A stretch of 64,000 nt of DNA from Hevea brasiliensis (lineage: Eukaryota > Streptophyta > Magnoliopsida > Malpighiales > Euphorbiaceae). Location of the stretch: the NCBI RefSeq assembly GCF_030052815.1, contig NC_079496.1, positions 14,399,100-14,463,099 of the forward strand, read 5' to 3'. A model generated the notes under the pieces. It was not told the DNA's origin and searched no databases. It saw only the letters and a list, made by a program, of their open reading frames with translations. Both the position numbers and the translations under genes were made by a program. Shown here piece after piece: positions 13,051-25,189 of the stretch (positions are counted from its first letter, which is position 1; each line of letters starts with the position of its first letter).

Positions 13051-16000
13051 ATTTCATTTTCTTTGGAAAGGCCGTGAAGATTTTGGTTTGCCCATGTTGA
13101 ATTTGATATACAAACTGGCGTCTTGGGGAGTTTACGTGTTTATTTCAGGGCTCACTTTTGGTGTGCATAGATATTTGCGGAAGATTTATTTAGTTTGAAA
13201 AATGTATAGGTTTATAGATTTGACTCTTGACTTCTTTTCAGTAGTTGTACTTTTGATCTGAACTTCAGAATCAGAAACTTGATAATTGATCTTCCCATAA
13301 AAATTATGTGACCTCCAGGTTATGTATGTGTTTTTGGCCAATGGAGTTAAAGTGCCATTGTTACAGAACTTCTTTTTCCTCCCTTCTTTTAAACTGAAAG
13401 AGCTAATTGAGAGAAGGGAAAGTTGGGTACAGGGATGAGGATGAGGGTTCCTTCTGAAAGAATATAAATAAAACAAACAAAAAATGTAAAAACTGCGCCA
13501 GAATTACTTCACAGGCTGATAGTGATCCTTAAAAAGTTCTATTGTATCATTTTGATGTCTTATTGTTCTCTGAGAAGTTTGTTTTTATTTTGTTGAGGAT
13601 TAGTTTATATTGAAATAGAAGAATAAATATTTCTCTCGTCAAACAATGATGAAGTTAATTAGGCAGCTGTATAATATTTTGTGTTTTTAGTTTAGTTGAC
13701 TCCAGAATACCCGAATGGCTTTACATACTTCAGTTTTGGTTGTTGTATACGTGTTCACAAATTTGATTTTATGCTGCATTTTGTATGTCCTGTGCTTCTA
13801 CTTTTCTTTCTTCATCTTATTAGGAATATTTTGAGTTTTCTTTTATAATTTTGGGTTATTCCTTTACCTTTACACTTTTTCATAGTAGTTTTGGCAATGA
13901 TGAATAGTGAAGTTAATGATAATAAAGGAATTGAAAGTAAGAGAGGGTTTTCAACCTTTCTCATAATTAAAAAAAAAATATCTGGTAGGTTAATTAATCA
14001 GAGTAATAGAATGGAAAATAAAGAGGGAGTAGTTAATTTTACCCTATTTCTGAATTAAATGGGTTAAAAAATTTTAAAATTCTTCATATGACCCCCTTTG
14101 GTCCCTAAGCAGGCTTTAAGGAATATGGTTATTATGAGGTTAATGGATGTAAATAGTTAGGCTTTGTTAACTTATTTACTTGTAAAATAAACTCCAAGGT
14201 GAGATTAGGAGGTTAATGCTTGTTTACATTACACCTTTTAATATCTTCCGAATGATTATTAGATTACTGATGGATTCATTTTTTTTCCTGCAATCTGTAA
14301 AATAAAGATCTGTGGGAGCATATAGTTTTTATCATGTTCCATTTCTGCAATTTGTAGGTCCATTGGGCTGGGTTTGACAAGTTAGAAGATGAGGGTGATG
14401 TGATTCGGCGAGTTCTTCTGTTGGGATATCGGTCTGGTTTCCAGGTTTGGGATGTTGAGGAAGCTGATAACGTTCGTGACCTTGTTTCTAGGCACGATGG
14501 CCCTGTTTCGTTTATGCAAATGCTGCCAAAACCAATAGCATCAAAGAGGTCAGCGGACAATTTTGCAGACAGCCGACCTCTTCTGGTAGTTTGTACTGAT
14601 GGGACCCTTTCTGGAGCTAGCACCGTTCAAGATGGGTTAGCTAAACTACACAATGGGGGCACCACTAGCCACCATGATCTGCATGATGGTAGTTTCATGC
14701 CCACCATTGTTCGGTTTTATTCCCTGAGATCACAATCTTACATTCATACGCTGAAGCTCAGATCAGTTGTTTATTCTGTGAGGTGCAGCTCTCGAATTGT
14801 TGCTATTTCTCAAGCAACTCAGGTTGTTGGCTAATGGAAAATTTTCTTTTCAAGCACTTGTAATTTTTGCCTTATTGGGGTTCAATAATTAAGTTTTATT
14901 TGCTGCAGATACACTGTTTTGATGCCACAACATTGGAGAGAGAATATACTATTCTTACAAATCCTATAGTCACAGGTTATCCTGGTTCTGGAGGTACAGG
15001 CTATGGTCCTCTTGCAGTTGGTCCCAGATGGCTGGCTTACAGTGGAAGTCCAGTTGCAGTCTCCAATTCTGGACGTGTAAGCCCGCAGCATCTAACACCT
15101 TCTGAAAGTTTTTCTGGTTTCAATTCAAATGGGAGTTTGGTTGCACATTATGCAAAAGAATCGAGCAAGCAACTTGCTGCTGGAATTGTGACACTAGGTG
15201 ACATGGGATATAAGAAGTTGTCCAGGTATTGCTCAGTGCTTCTACCTGATTCCAATGGTTCCCTTCAATCAGGGAGTCCTGGCTGTAAAGTCAATGGTAC
15301 TGTTAATGGCCATTTTCCTGATGCAGATAACGTAGGAATGGTACATGGCTTCTCCTTTTGTTTCTTTTTACCTGTATTGCCAACTGTAGAAAATATTAAT
15401 ATTCTGATGTAAAAATATTATGTTGAACTCCAGTACACTACAAATGGATAATATGCAGTTGGTAAGAGGTGTGAGTTTTTTAATTGATATTTTAGTAGTA
15501 GTTATGTATAAGATTATGTAGTTTTGGTTTCATGCTTCCTTTTTTCTGTCTCAAGTTCTGATGTAAAAATACTTCTCCCTTTTTGTCTACTCTTGTTGAT
15601 CAGGTCGTTGTCAGGGATATTGTCAGTAAGTGTGTCATTGCCCAATTTAGAGCACACAGAAGTCCTATTTCAGCGTTGTGCTTCGATCCTAGTGGGACCC
15701 TTTTAGTTACTGCCTCAGTTCATGGCCATAACATAAATGTTTTCAAAATAATGCCTGGACTCTCAGGAAGCTCTTTCATGGTTGATGCTGGTACATCTTA
15801 TGCACATCTTTACAGGCTGCAGCGTGGATTTACCAATGTTGTAAGGGCAGCATAATTGCTTGAATTTTTTTTTCCATGCTTCATCATTAGTGTTTAATGT
15901 CATTTTCTAAAAAATTCTGTCTTCTGGATTTACATTCCCAGGTTATACAGGACATCAGTTTCAGTAATGACAGCAACTGGATTATGATAAGTTCCTCGAG

Positions 16001-18022
16001 GGGGACCAGCCATTTATTTGCTATTAATCCCTTTGGAGGATCAGTGAACTTTCAGACTTCAGATGCTAGTTACAATGCTAAAAATAGCGTATTAGGTGTA
16101 ATGACCAAGCCAGCTGTTCGTTGGCCGCCTAACTTAGGCTTACAAATGCACAATCAACAGACCATTTGCGCACCTGGTCCCCCAGTTACACTCTCTGTTG
16201 TCAGCAGAATAAGGAATGGAAATAATGGCTGGAGAGGTACAGTAACTGGTGCTGCAGCGGCTGCTACGGGAAGGTTGGGTTCCCTTTCAGGTGCTATTGC
16301 TTCATCTTTTCATTACTCCAAAGGTAACAATGTTTTATATGTGGATGGCACCACATTGAAGACAAAGTACAACCTTCTTGTTTTCTCTCCTTCGGGCTGT
16401 ATGATACAATATTTGTTGCAAATATCAGCGGGTATAGATTCAACGACTGTTGTGTCTGGATTAGCGACAGCTCATGAATCTATTCCAGAAAGTGATGGAA
16501 GGTTAGTAGTTGAGGCAATTCAGAAGTGGAATATTTGTCAGAAACAAAACCGAAGAGAGCAAGAGGATAATGTTGACATATACGGTGAGAATGGAACTTC
16601 AGACAGCAATAAGATATATCCTGAAGGCAAAAAGAAAGGAGATTTTGTTCATCCTGAAGGTAGGGTTGCAGCTACAGAAGCGAAGATCAGCCTTGAGGAA
16701 AAGCATAATTTGTATATTTCAGAAGCTGAACTACAAACACATCAACCTTGTATTCCATTATGGGAAAAACCTGAGGTATTTTTTATGTTTGAGGATATCA
16801 AATTGTTAATAGAATTGTGTGTGTTTTTACTTTGGTCTGGAACTTGCCCTTTGTTCTTGTTAATTTCTTGCCAGATATACTTTCAATTAATGACAGCAGA
16901 GGAGATAAAAATGGATAGGGAAACTGCATTAGGAGGAGAAATTGATGTTGAAAGGATTCCAACTCGTATGATTGAAGCAAGGTCAAAGAATTTAGTTCCA
17001 GTATTTGACTACCTTCAACATGCAAGGTGTGCTGAAATTCTTTTAATTATATTTTTCCTTGTTAATTTGAGTTTTGCTTCCATTTGAAGGGAAATGTTTT
17101 AAAATAAAGGCAGAGTTCAGCAAAAATGGTTATAATGATAAAGAAATAAACTTAAAGGCCTAATGTGAATGACTGTGCTCTGTTCTATGGTTAAACAAAT
17201 CCAAGCTGTGAAAGAAGATTTAGTTGATTGGTCTTTGGGATAGAATGTTTTGATTTACGAGAGAACAAGCTTTAAAAGCTTGTGTGATGTAGTGGGTATT
17301 ATTTTTTCTTAGATTTATCATGTTAATATGATTAATAAATAAAAAAATTTATATTGAGAACATAATCCAATAATGTTTTGTAATAATATAAAATATTATA
17401 CTTATAGACAAAACTATCATCTATCGATAATTATTTAAATCATTTAGTTAGTTCAATTGAAATGAAATTTTAATCATTTACTATATTGCATATTACTTGT
17501 GTGTATATAGTTTAGTTTAAGACCAACTAATATTAATAATATAATATTTATTATTTACTTATTATAATACGCTGAATAAAATATAATTTGATAATAAAAA
17601 ATATTTAATTGTAGAGTCTAGTTATAAAAGAATATGGTAATACTGGTTAAAAAAAAAGTAAATTGACCCATCTAATAAAAAGCCTAACACTATTTTTATG
17701 GTAATTGGTTTAGTATATAAAAATAATGTATATGCACATTGTTTTAAAATATTTTTATATTATTAAAAAATAAATTACATATATTGTAACTTACATAAGA
17801 ATGTAAGAGCAATGCAAATTAACCATTTGTTACTTAAAACCAAATTTACACATTTAATAGACTAAAAACTTTTAATAGATATTGGAATAAAGTCTATATA
17901 TATAGATATATATATGATTATAATGATAATTACAATATTTTAACATAAGAATAATAATTTCTGTTATAGAAGTCTTTTTCAATTGGGAGACTAACTCCTA
18001 TAGGATATCCTCGTAAAGGATT

Positions 18023-18091
<69 letters not shown>

Positions 18092-19293
18092 GTGTATTAA
18101 CACCTTTGAATATATGAAAAATACCTCAATTACAATTTCAATCAAAATCTAACTATTTTAAAGTTGTGTTTATAGCACAATAAATAAATAAATAAATAAG
18201 ACATAAAAAATATTACTAAAATAGATAATAATTTGTTGTTATTATACTTTTTTTGTAATGAGATGAAAATCTAATATTTCATTAATGTAATGTTGGTGTA
18301 GAAAATAAAATTTATTTTATCATAAAATAATGTCTTTGAATATATTTATATATAATATATAATTTGGTGAAATATCAAATGTTTTAATAATTATTACCAT
18401 TGAAAAAAATAAAAAGAGTTCCACTTGGGATGTGGCACCAAAAAGCTGCAAAAACTATATGACTTTCTTTTCCCCCTTTTATTTGCCATTTGCTGCAGTC
18501 ACAAGCTCATTAAGAAAGGACAAAAAGGAGAGCCGGGTTAAGGAGGTACTTTTAATGTTAAGAACAGTAAAAGTGTCTTCCCTTTTAGTATATTTGTATG
18601 ATATAATATATTATATATATCAAGCTATTTAGATTGAAGAGTCCTTAGGGATGTTTGGGTATTTGACCTTTATTCTGAGATGCTGTCATTGTCCATCATG
18701 CTTAAGACAAGTTTGGATACTCGGTCATGCTTCATATAATTATAAACCCAAATACTGCAATGGATGACTACTTGCCAAAATATATTATTATTTTTGAAAA
18801 CCTTCATTAGAATAGGGATTACCAAATTCATTTAGCTGCTGTTCTTTTTCTTTTTAACATTATTCCTTGGTGTTTAAAACTTTTTGTGAACAACAGTTAT
18901 GGCTTTTTGAATTTATATTATGCATTCAGGGTCCCTGCCTTAGATAGTAACATTAATGGGCGTCTGCACCATCAAAGGTCTGTGCTGTCTGAAAATAGCA
19001 GGCTTTCATGTAGGAAAAGTGCAGGCTGTCTTGACTCCATGGCTGATTGTGCTACTGCAGCTGCCTCACATCAGAATGGGGTTGAAGAAACTGGGAGGAA
19101 TGGTCCTAGGATGCCAGTAGTAGCTGCGGGCTTTGTACATATTAGTAACCGCCCTAAAACAGATGCTTGGCTCGAGAATGTAAATAATAGAGACAGCTTA
19201 AGAACAGAAGCTCAGCTCAAGTTTGTAAATAGTAACAATGCGGGCTCAAAAGTGGAAAATCATTTTGAAGATGAGGGTGATAAGTTTGATTAG
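12698..19293 (+). CDS. ATG18F: Autophagy-related protein 18f-like (WD40 + BCAS3 PROPPIN)
   Basis: A phosphoinositide-binding beta-propeller protein acting in autophagosome formation; the plant f/g/h group carries an added BCAS3 domain. Exons: 12698-12982, 14358-14822, 14909-15340, 15604-15840, 15942-16775, 16875-17026, 18930-19293. All introns are GT-AG, phases agree, and the total is 922 codons plus stop. Blocks seen: WAGFDKLE, VLLLGYRSGFQVWDVEEADN, HDGPVSFMQMLPKP, VSKCVIAQFRAHRSPISALC, then the FRRG-equivalent loop, which reads LQRG (residues 466-469, counted from the first ATG). The BCAS3 part follows in exon 5. The N-terminus is uncertain: the first ATG (12698) adds 28 residues with a hydrophobic run (ILVIGVFIAFVFWTIGTI), while ATG 12782 (MRNSSDGQ) starts like the Arabidopsis protein as I recall it and would give 894 residues. 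Intron 6 is 1.9 kb and TE-derived in part. Confidence 0.92.
12992..13048. repeat. (CT)n microsatellite in ATG18f-like intron 1
   Basis: About 28 CT units starting 9 bases after the exon 1 donor. It makes a Ser/Leu-rich read-through frame that is not protein coding. Confidence 0.97.
17430..17780 (+). repeat. AT-rich dispersed repeat (copy in ATG18f-like intron 6)
   Basis: Related in inverted orientation to 37630-37960. The shared core near 17704-17765 includes ATAATGTATATGCACATTG followed by TTTTAAAATATTTTT. This is likely a decayed transposable element of unknown class. Confidence 0.65.
18025..18089. repeat. (TA)n microsatellite
   Basis: About 32 TA units inside intron 6 of the ATG18f-like gene. 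Confidence 0.97.
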
Positions 19294-19690
19294 AGGTAAT
19301 TGTATCTTCCTCATTCAAAACTGTTTTTTGTTTGTTATATTGTGGCTGACTTTAGTTTGATAGCATTGAATTGCTTGTTGAGCATATTCGGACTTAATTA
19401 AGCAAAGTATATTATTACATATTCAAGACGCTAAACCCATCATTTCTTTTTTTTTTCAGGTGTGCAGCTATTCTTTTATTCTGCTGGAAGGTTCATTAAC
19501 CATGTTAATATTTATGGATGGAATTGCAAGCGAGTGAGAGGCTCAGAGGCTTGACTGTGAAGCGGAAATGTGGATGCTATATTTGTTGGGGTTCCAGTCT
19601 TCTGTTGACGTTGTAGATAACAGGCATATATTCACAATAATCAGTTGTAATATGTAAATAAACATAGCATAACTTATATAACTCCTGGTC
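19294..19690 (+). other. 3' untranslated region of ATG18f-like gene with a likely intron
   Basis: Directly after the stop (19291-19293) a donor AG|GTAATTG at 19296 pairs well with a pyrimidine-rich acceptor TTTTTTCAG at 19459, suggesting a 164-bp intron in the 3'UTR. A candidate poly(A) signal AATAAA is at 19657-19662. A spliced 3'UTR can make transcripts sensitive to nonsense-mediated decay, but here the stop-to-junction distance is only 2 nt, so strong decay is not expected. Confidence 0.5.
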
Positions 19691-20433
19691 ACTTTTTCTT
19701 ATTCTATTAAATTAATTGCAAATTTCATGTGTTACAATACTTGTGCAAGCTTTTGGAAACAATTTGTGATATTACTTGATGATAGGAAGGTTGGTTTTGA
19801 AAGTGCATCTTCTATCATATGCAAATTTGTTGGGAAAACCACAAGCTGGGCTATATGTTCTTAATTTCCATGATAAATCTTTTATCTTTTGTTGGAGTGG
19901 GAAAATGTGACTCTGCAATTGTCTAATTCCCATTGATGTTTAGTGGGGAAAGCAGGATGAACTTGAGAAAAGAGTATTTTCCTTTCAGAATAATCAGGGA
20001 TCACGTGCATGTTTATAATATAGCCTTCAATCTGTACAATGATTTGTGGAAGACTCGTGACCACGGACGATGACTTGTGGAACTCATAACTATAAACACC
20101 CCAATCAAACTTACTAAACCTCTATATCCAGCTGTGTGACCAAAAAAAAAGCCCTGGAATTCTGTTAGAACATGGGTCCTCGATAAATAACATCCACAAA
20201 ATTACCTGTTTCAGCATGACAAAAAAATCTGCAAAATGCAGTTTGTTGTGCTCATATGATACTTGATAAGTGTCTAATCTCTTTTTGGAGCAGTACCAAA
20301 TAGATCACCTCCATTTGATTTGCTCCAATCTCCGGTTGGTTTGAAATATTACTGTACCATGTGTGACTTGATGTTGCCATCTTCAACTCCATTGGGTAGT
20401 TGGTTCCACCTATTTCATTTCTCAGTTTCAAAT
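19690..20433. other. Convergent intergenic region
   Basis: Space between the 3' ends of the ATG18f-like gene (plus) and the NLR gene (minus). It should hold the NLR 3'UTR on its right side. No other gene was seen. Confidence 0.6.
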
Positions 20434-23307
20434 TTATTCACCCAAATGCAAAGTCACCGCATTTACATTTTGGATAGTGAGAGGCGGCTTTCTGAGGAGA
20501 TTGCATTTGACTACGTCAACATGTTCTAGACGAGGCCATGACTCCCATTCCCTGCAAAGAGTCCTCAACTTGGGTAGGTTCTTCAACTCCATTATTCGTA
20601 GGCTTGGAACAACTGGTTCTGGAGTAGAATTGTGTCCTGAGCAATACCTAAATAACTCTTCTAGCTTGTCACAGAAACTTACCTTGATTTCTTCCAGGCT
20701 TGGTAGGGCTAGAATGAAACTACCATAAGGGAGAAGATCTGTCAACCGAGGACACCTTGCAACTTCCACTATTTTCAATCTAGAAAATCTCAGTCCGAGA
20801 TGACCAACTAATTCTGAAATGCTTTCTAGATAAGTCAGACGATCAAGATATAGTTCCTCTAAATTTGGCAGCATATCATAATGAGCAGCACATCCTCCTG
20901 CTGGCCGTAAGCTGCTGTTGGAATTTGAAATAGTTAGAGATTTCAAACCGATGAAGCTACTAGTGCTGTCGATGGTCAATGTCTCAAGCATTTGATTTAG
21001 TCCCCAACAATGATTCAGGACGAGAGACTTTACGTTGCTCAACAACCCACCAATCCATTCCTCTGATAGATTTAGACCACTGATGGTCACTCTCCTTTTG
21101 GCATGCCTTGTTGGTAAGGAGTTGGCTTGCTCACCAATGAAAAACTGAAATCTTCTTAATCTATCAATCCATGGAACTTCTATACCAAGTGATGGGATGC
21201 ACTTCAATCTTACAGACAAAACTACTAGCTTTTGCAAGTTCATCAGTTCTTCAAAAGTTGCTTCCCCCTCTTTTAACTGTTCTCTGACATCCCAATGGTA
21301 ATCGCTAAGCGTCATATCCAGAACCTCTAAAGCAGACAACCTTGATATAGTTCCAGCAGGAATGTTCTTTAAACAGTGAGTGCGGGAGAGGTTTACTTGT
21401 CTTAATTGGCTCAGCTGTTCTATCCCTCTTGGCAATTCTCTGATACGAGTGGCACAGAGATCAAGCACTTGAAGTTTACTCAACCTGTCCAATGAGGGTA
21501 ATTCTTCTAAGTAATAGCACTCCTTCAAAAGCAAAACACGCAAGTCATTAAGTTGAAGAAGGGAAAGAGGCAACGAAAGGAGGCGAGTTCCACTCAAGTT
21601 CAAGACCCTTAGTGCTTGAAAGCCTTGCAAGAATCTCTCAGGAACTGCCTCAAGGGGATTACCCTGCAGTAGTAAAGTTGAAGCCTCTGAGCATTGTGTG
21701 GCACAATTAGGCAATGTTCTTATCTTGTTATTCATGAAAGAAACTCTTTTAAGGGAATTTAAAAACTCAGCCTCCGAAATCTCACTCAATTCTTTCCCTG
21801 ATTGAACAAGTGATTTACATCCATCCTCCAAAGACCACGCTATCCACTTAGCTACATCTCGAACTACATCGTGCATCTTCACGGTTCCTTTGCGAGCACC
21901 ATCTTCCAACAAACAAGAGTCTTTCAAATTCTCTAGCAAAGAAATTCCACTGATAACTAAATCTTCATAGCTTTGTTGTTCGTCTATCAATCCTTCTGCC
22001 AACCAACATTGTACCAGTTCACTTGCTTCAATAGAGAAATCCTCAGGAAACAAAGAACAATAAAGGAAACATGATTTTATATTGCTACCTTCTAACGTGT
22101 CATAACTCCACTTCAAGATGTTATAAACCTTCTCTTCAATGCCACTTACAAAAGGCACTGATTTTTGTAACTTGCTCAAAGCATGTTTCCACAGCTTTAC
22201 CATTTTCTTTCCCCTCATAGCCTTCCCCATGGTGATGATCGCTAAAGGTAACCCACTACATTCTTTGGCAATTGATTCGGCAAGTGGTCTGATATGTTCC
22301 AAACACACCACTTCCCCTGCATTTCGACTGAACAATTCCCAAGCTTCTTCATCATTAAGCTTATCTACTTTAATTGCTCTGTCAGTCTTCATCCCCCTTA
22401 AGACATCAAGCAATCGAGACGTCAAGATGATCTTAGAACCTGTGTGAACTTCAAGCTGGGGGATTCCTAAATGGTCCAAATCAATTTCCTCCCACACATC
22501 ATCTAGAATCACTAGGAAGTTCTTTTCCTTCTCAAGTCTCTGATGCAGGCGTATAGCTAACCCCTCCACGCTTTCATCTGATTTGACCACCATATTCAAT
22601 CTCTCAGCTATTTGTGTTTGGACCCTTCTCAAGTTGAAGTTTCTAGAGACTGTTGCCCATATCACCACACTGAAAGGCTGCATCGAAGCTGCCCTGAGCT
22701 TATTGTTCAAGCTCTTAACAAGAGTAGTTTTGCCAACACCTCCCATCCCCCAAACACCAATCCTTCTAACCTCATCATCGTTTAACAGTTCCATAAGTTG
22801 GGCCAAAGTTTTAGTTGCTGTTGTTTGATCTTCAATTAAAGGTCCAGGGATATGCTCGACTGTGGGTGCTGGGTGATTCTTGGCTACCATGCCTCGTGGA
22901 AAATTCGTAGCTTTGTTAAGTCTTTCTATGTCGTTGAGAGCTCTTACCATTTTCTTGCCCAGTCTGCACCGCTGCCTGTAATTCAAGAACCATCCACAAA
23001 ATTTTCTTTTGCTGTTGTTGTTGGCTATCATTCCTTCATGTATCAAATTCATTTGAAGCATCACCTCTTCTACTTGCTGAAGCCATTCTTTAACCTGACT
23101 AGTTGGTAATTTCCCATCCTTGAAAGCTGTTTCAAGTTCTTGATTCAAATCATCCCTCAGAGAAATTAGATTCTGCATCTCTTTCTCCAAATTGTTGCAC
23201 TTAGATCTAAATCTAATACAACTACTAATATCAGAGGAAATAGAGCCGCAGAGGAGACGACCAGTTTCCACTAATACTGTACCAAGTGTGGAAGCCACGA
23301 AATCCAT
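20434..23307 (-). CDS. CC-NBS-LRR (CNL) disease resistance protein, RPS2/RPS5-like group
   Basis: An intracellular immune receptor of 957 residues in a single exon. Domain order: coiled-coil N-terminus (about 1-140, with FRSKCNNLEKEMQNLISL), NB-ARC with P-loop GMGGVGKTT (187-195), RNBS-A VIWATVSRNF, kinase-2 LVILDDVWEE (265-274), RNBS-B GSKIILTSR (290-298), GLPL (352-355), RNBS-D CFLYCSLFPED (413-423) and an intact MHDV (478-481). Leucine-rich repeats run from about 518 to the end (for example LRVLNLSGTRLLSLP). All the switch motifs are present, so the product looks functional. Length and motif types fit the non-TIR class with RPS2/RPS5/At4g27190 relatives. The start at 23307 begins MDFVASTLGTVLVETGR, typical of this group. 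A TIR-flanked transposon ends about 150 bp upstream. Confidence 0.95.
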   Translation of the reverse strand: MDFVASTLGTVLVETGRLLCGSISSDISSCIRFRSKCNNLEKEMQNLISLRDDLNQELETAFKDGKLPTSQVKEWLQQVEEVMLQMNLIHEGMIANNNSKRKFCGWFLNYRQRCRLGKKMVRALNDIERLNKATNFPRGMVAKNHPAPTVEHIPGPLIEDQTTATKTLAQLMELLNDDEVRRIGVWGMGGVGKTTLVKSLNNKLRAASMQPFSVVIWATVSRNFNLRRVQTQIAERLNMVVKSDESVEGLAIRLHQRLEKEKNFLVILDDVWEEIDLDHLGIPQLEVHTGSKIILTSRLLDVLRGMKTDRAIKVDKLNDEEAWELFSRNAGEVVCLEHIRPLAESIAKECSGLPLAIITMGKAMRGKKMVKLWKHALSKLQKSVPFVSGIEEKVYNILKWSYDTLEGSNIKSCFLYCSLFPEDFSIEASELVQCWLAEGLIDEQQSYEDLVISGISLLENLKDSCLLEDGARKGTVKMHDVVRDVAKWIAWSLEDGCKSLVQSGKELSEISEAEFLNSLKRVSFMNNKIRTLPNCATQCSEASTLLLQGNPLEAVPERFLQGFQALRVLNLSGTRLLSLPLSLLQLNDLRVLLLKECYYLEELPSLDRLSKLQVLDLCATRIRELPRGIEQLSQLRQVNLSRTHCLKNIPAGTISRLSALEVLDMTLSDYHWDVREQLKEGEATFEELMNLQKLVVLSVRLKCIPSLGIEVPWIDRLRRFQFFIGEQANSLPTRHAKRRVTISGLNLSEEWIGGLLSNVKSLVLNHCWGLNQMLETLTIDSTSSFIGLKSLTISNSNSSLRPAGGCAAHYDMLPNLEELYLDRLTYLESISELVGHLGLRFSRLKIVEVARCPRLTDLLPYGSFILALPSLEEIKVSFCDKLEELFRYCSGHNSTPEPVVPSLRIMELKNLPKLRTLCREWESWPRLEHVDVVKCNLLRKPPLTIQNVNAVTLHLGE

Positions 23308-23457
23308 CAGTAATCAAGATGCCAAAACCTCAGAAAAATTATATTTGCAGTACTTGGTTCTTCTTTGCGGGAACTATGATCTAACTTGTGAAGGTTTACA
23401 AAGGAATGAAGGAACGAGTTTGACTTTGAAATGTTCATACATCAATATGCGCCTAAG

Positions 23458-24276
23458 GCTGCGTTTGGATGGGGCGGGGAAAGTGTAGTTAATAGAAGGG
23501 TAAGGAAATGGTATAGTAAAAAGAATTATAATAAAAGAAAATTTTATATTTGAAAAAAATGTTAATTAATGAAAAGGTTAGGATTAATTTAAGAAAGGTA
23601 ATGTATATTTTTTATATTTAAAAAGACATAAAAGAAATGTAAATAATTATTAGAAATATAAAAATATTATTTTTTATTAGATAATTTATTAAATGATATA
23701 CTCAATATGATAAATCTTAAATTTGTAAATAATAATAATTCATTATAAATAAATTATAAAATTAATAAATCAAAATAATAATACACAAATTTAATAAAGA
23801 TTGAATAAATAATGGATTATTTAAAAAAAAATTATAATTGAAGCATAATAATTGAAGTAAATTATTGAAAAAATAAATAAAAAAATGATAATTGAAATAT
23901 AATAATTGTAACAAATTATTTAAAAAATAAATAATTGATTGAGAGCGGAGAAAACATGTATGATCACTTAAGAGAGAAGACATTTATTTGTAATAATACG
24001 CTAAATTTATTTTTAATGAGTATAATTAGATTTTTAATAAAAAAATTAAAGATATAATAAAAAAATAAAAAATAAAGTAATTTTCAACTCTCACTTTCCC
24101 TCTTTACACCCTAATTTGAGGTAAAAAAAAAATTGAGATTCGAACAGTAAAAGAAAATAAATCTTACCTTTACTTATCTTTATTTTTTATTAATTTATTT
24201 CTTTTTAAATAAAAATATAATAATTAATTATCTCTCTTTATCGTTATTTATCCTTCCTTCCCCATCCAAACCGAGC
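23458..24276. mobile_element. Non-autonomous TIR DNA transposon (hAT/PIF-like MITE, class uncertain)
   Basis: The ends are inverted copies: left GCTGCGTTTGGATGGGG (23458-23474) and, read from the right end inward, GCTCGGTTTGGATGGGG (24276-24260). The 0.8-kb interior is AT-rich and non-coding. I could not identify a clean target-site duplication, so the superfamily is not assigned. It lies immediately upstream of the NLR gene and probably forms part of its promoter region. Confidence 0.7.
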
Positions 24277-24392
24277 GTATATGACAACGTGGCAGATAAT
24301 TTATATATAAAACAGGCCCTTTACACACGTTTACCCCGTCCCTTCTCATTTTCAATCTCGATTATGACTAGTCACATTCAACACCTAATTCA

Positions 24393-25180
24393 TTAAGAGC
24401 TGAATATTACAAAATATAACATGCCAAGGCCCAAATACATAAAAGCCACCCAGCCCATACACAGGAGGCTACAAGAAGCTGAAGCCCACATACAAAATCC
24501 TAAGGATCTGAGTGGCTCCAACTCGTGGACGTTAACCCGAAGCATAAAGCATTTTTCACGCTGCACCACCAGCATCATCGAGCCAACCATAGTCAGAGGA
24601 GAAATCACTGAAGCTCAAGGGAGGAAGTCTCAACAACGAAATGAAGAGGAGCAACCATAAAGAGAAAATGCAGCTTTAGAATAACTTCACACCCACAACA
24701 AACATTCCCCAGGCCGTTTAAGACTTTGAACAAAGATTGAACCGAGGGAGAGAGATGGACAGCGAGATAGAGCGCTTGTAACTCTTTGGCTAATAAGATA
24801 CTGGATGCCATAAGAATAGTATCGGTACCGTCTCCAAGAGGTACCACGCCAACGAAAACCAAGAACTTGTTTACTGTTGATCCAAAGTAGCCCAAACAAA
24901 CAAAACCATGCATAGTACCGAAGCAACACTAGACACCAATGACCGAGCAAAGCCGCAGTAAAAGAAATAAAATCAAGCCCCACAGATCCTCATGCGAACA
25001 CCTCCTCTCAAGAAACCGAGATATGCAATCCAAAAGTTACAAACAAGAATATTATTTATGTCCCTATCTCGGTGAGGGAAGAGTGGAAACCCATATAACC
25101 GGCTAGGAAGGAGCCTCCTGCCCGGAAGGGGAAAGGGAAGCAGCAAAAGTCAACAGAAAAAAAAAAAAAAAAAAAAAAGC
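24393..25180. mobile_element. Possible retroposon fragment with poly(A) run
   Basis: A block of higher complexity sequence in AT-rich surroundings that ends on the plus strand in a run of about 22 A (25158-25180). Several medium reading frames occur on both strands, but none shows a recognised domain. A poly(A)-tailed insertion (LINE 3' end or processed copy) is the simplest reading. No target-site duplication was confirmed. Confidence 0.3.
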
Positions 25181-25189
25181 CAGAAATTG

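Noticed and set aside
12698..13198. Single-exon 166-codon frame with a Ser/Leu repeat
   Set aside because: The frame runs through the donor at 12983 into the (CT)n microsatellite. The true product joins at 14358 with ATG18-type sequence.
20477..23488. Plus-strand frames across the NLR gene
   Set aside because: They are shadows of the well-supported minus-strand CNL gene and have no domains.
24393..24983. Candidate protein-coding gene in the poly(A)-ended block
   Set aside because: Frames on both strands are short, overlapping and without domains. A retroposon remnant is more likely.
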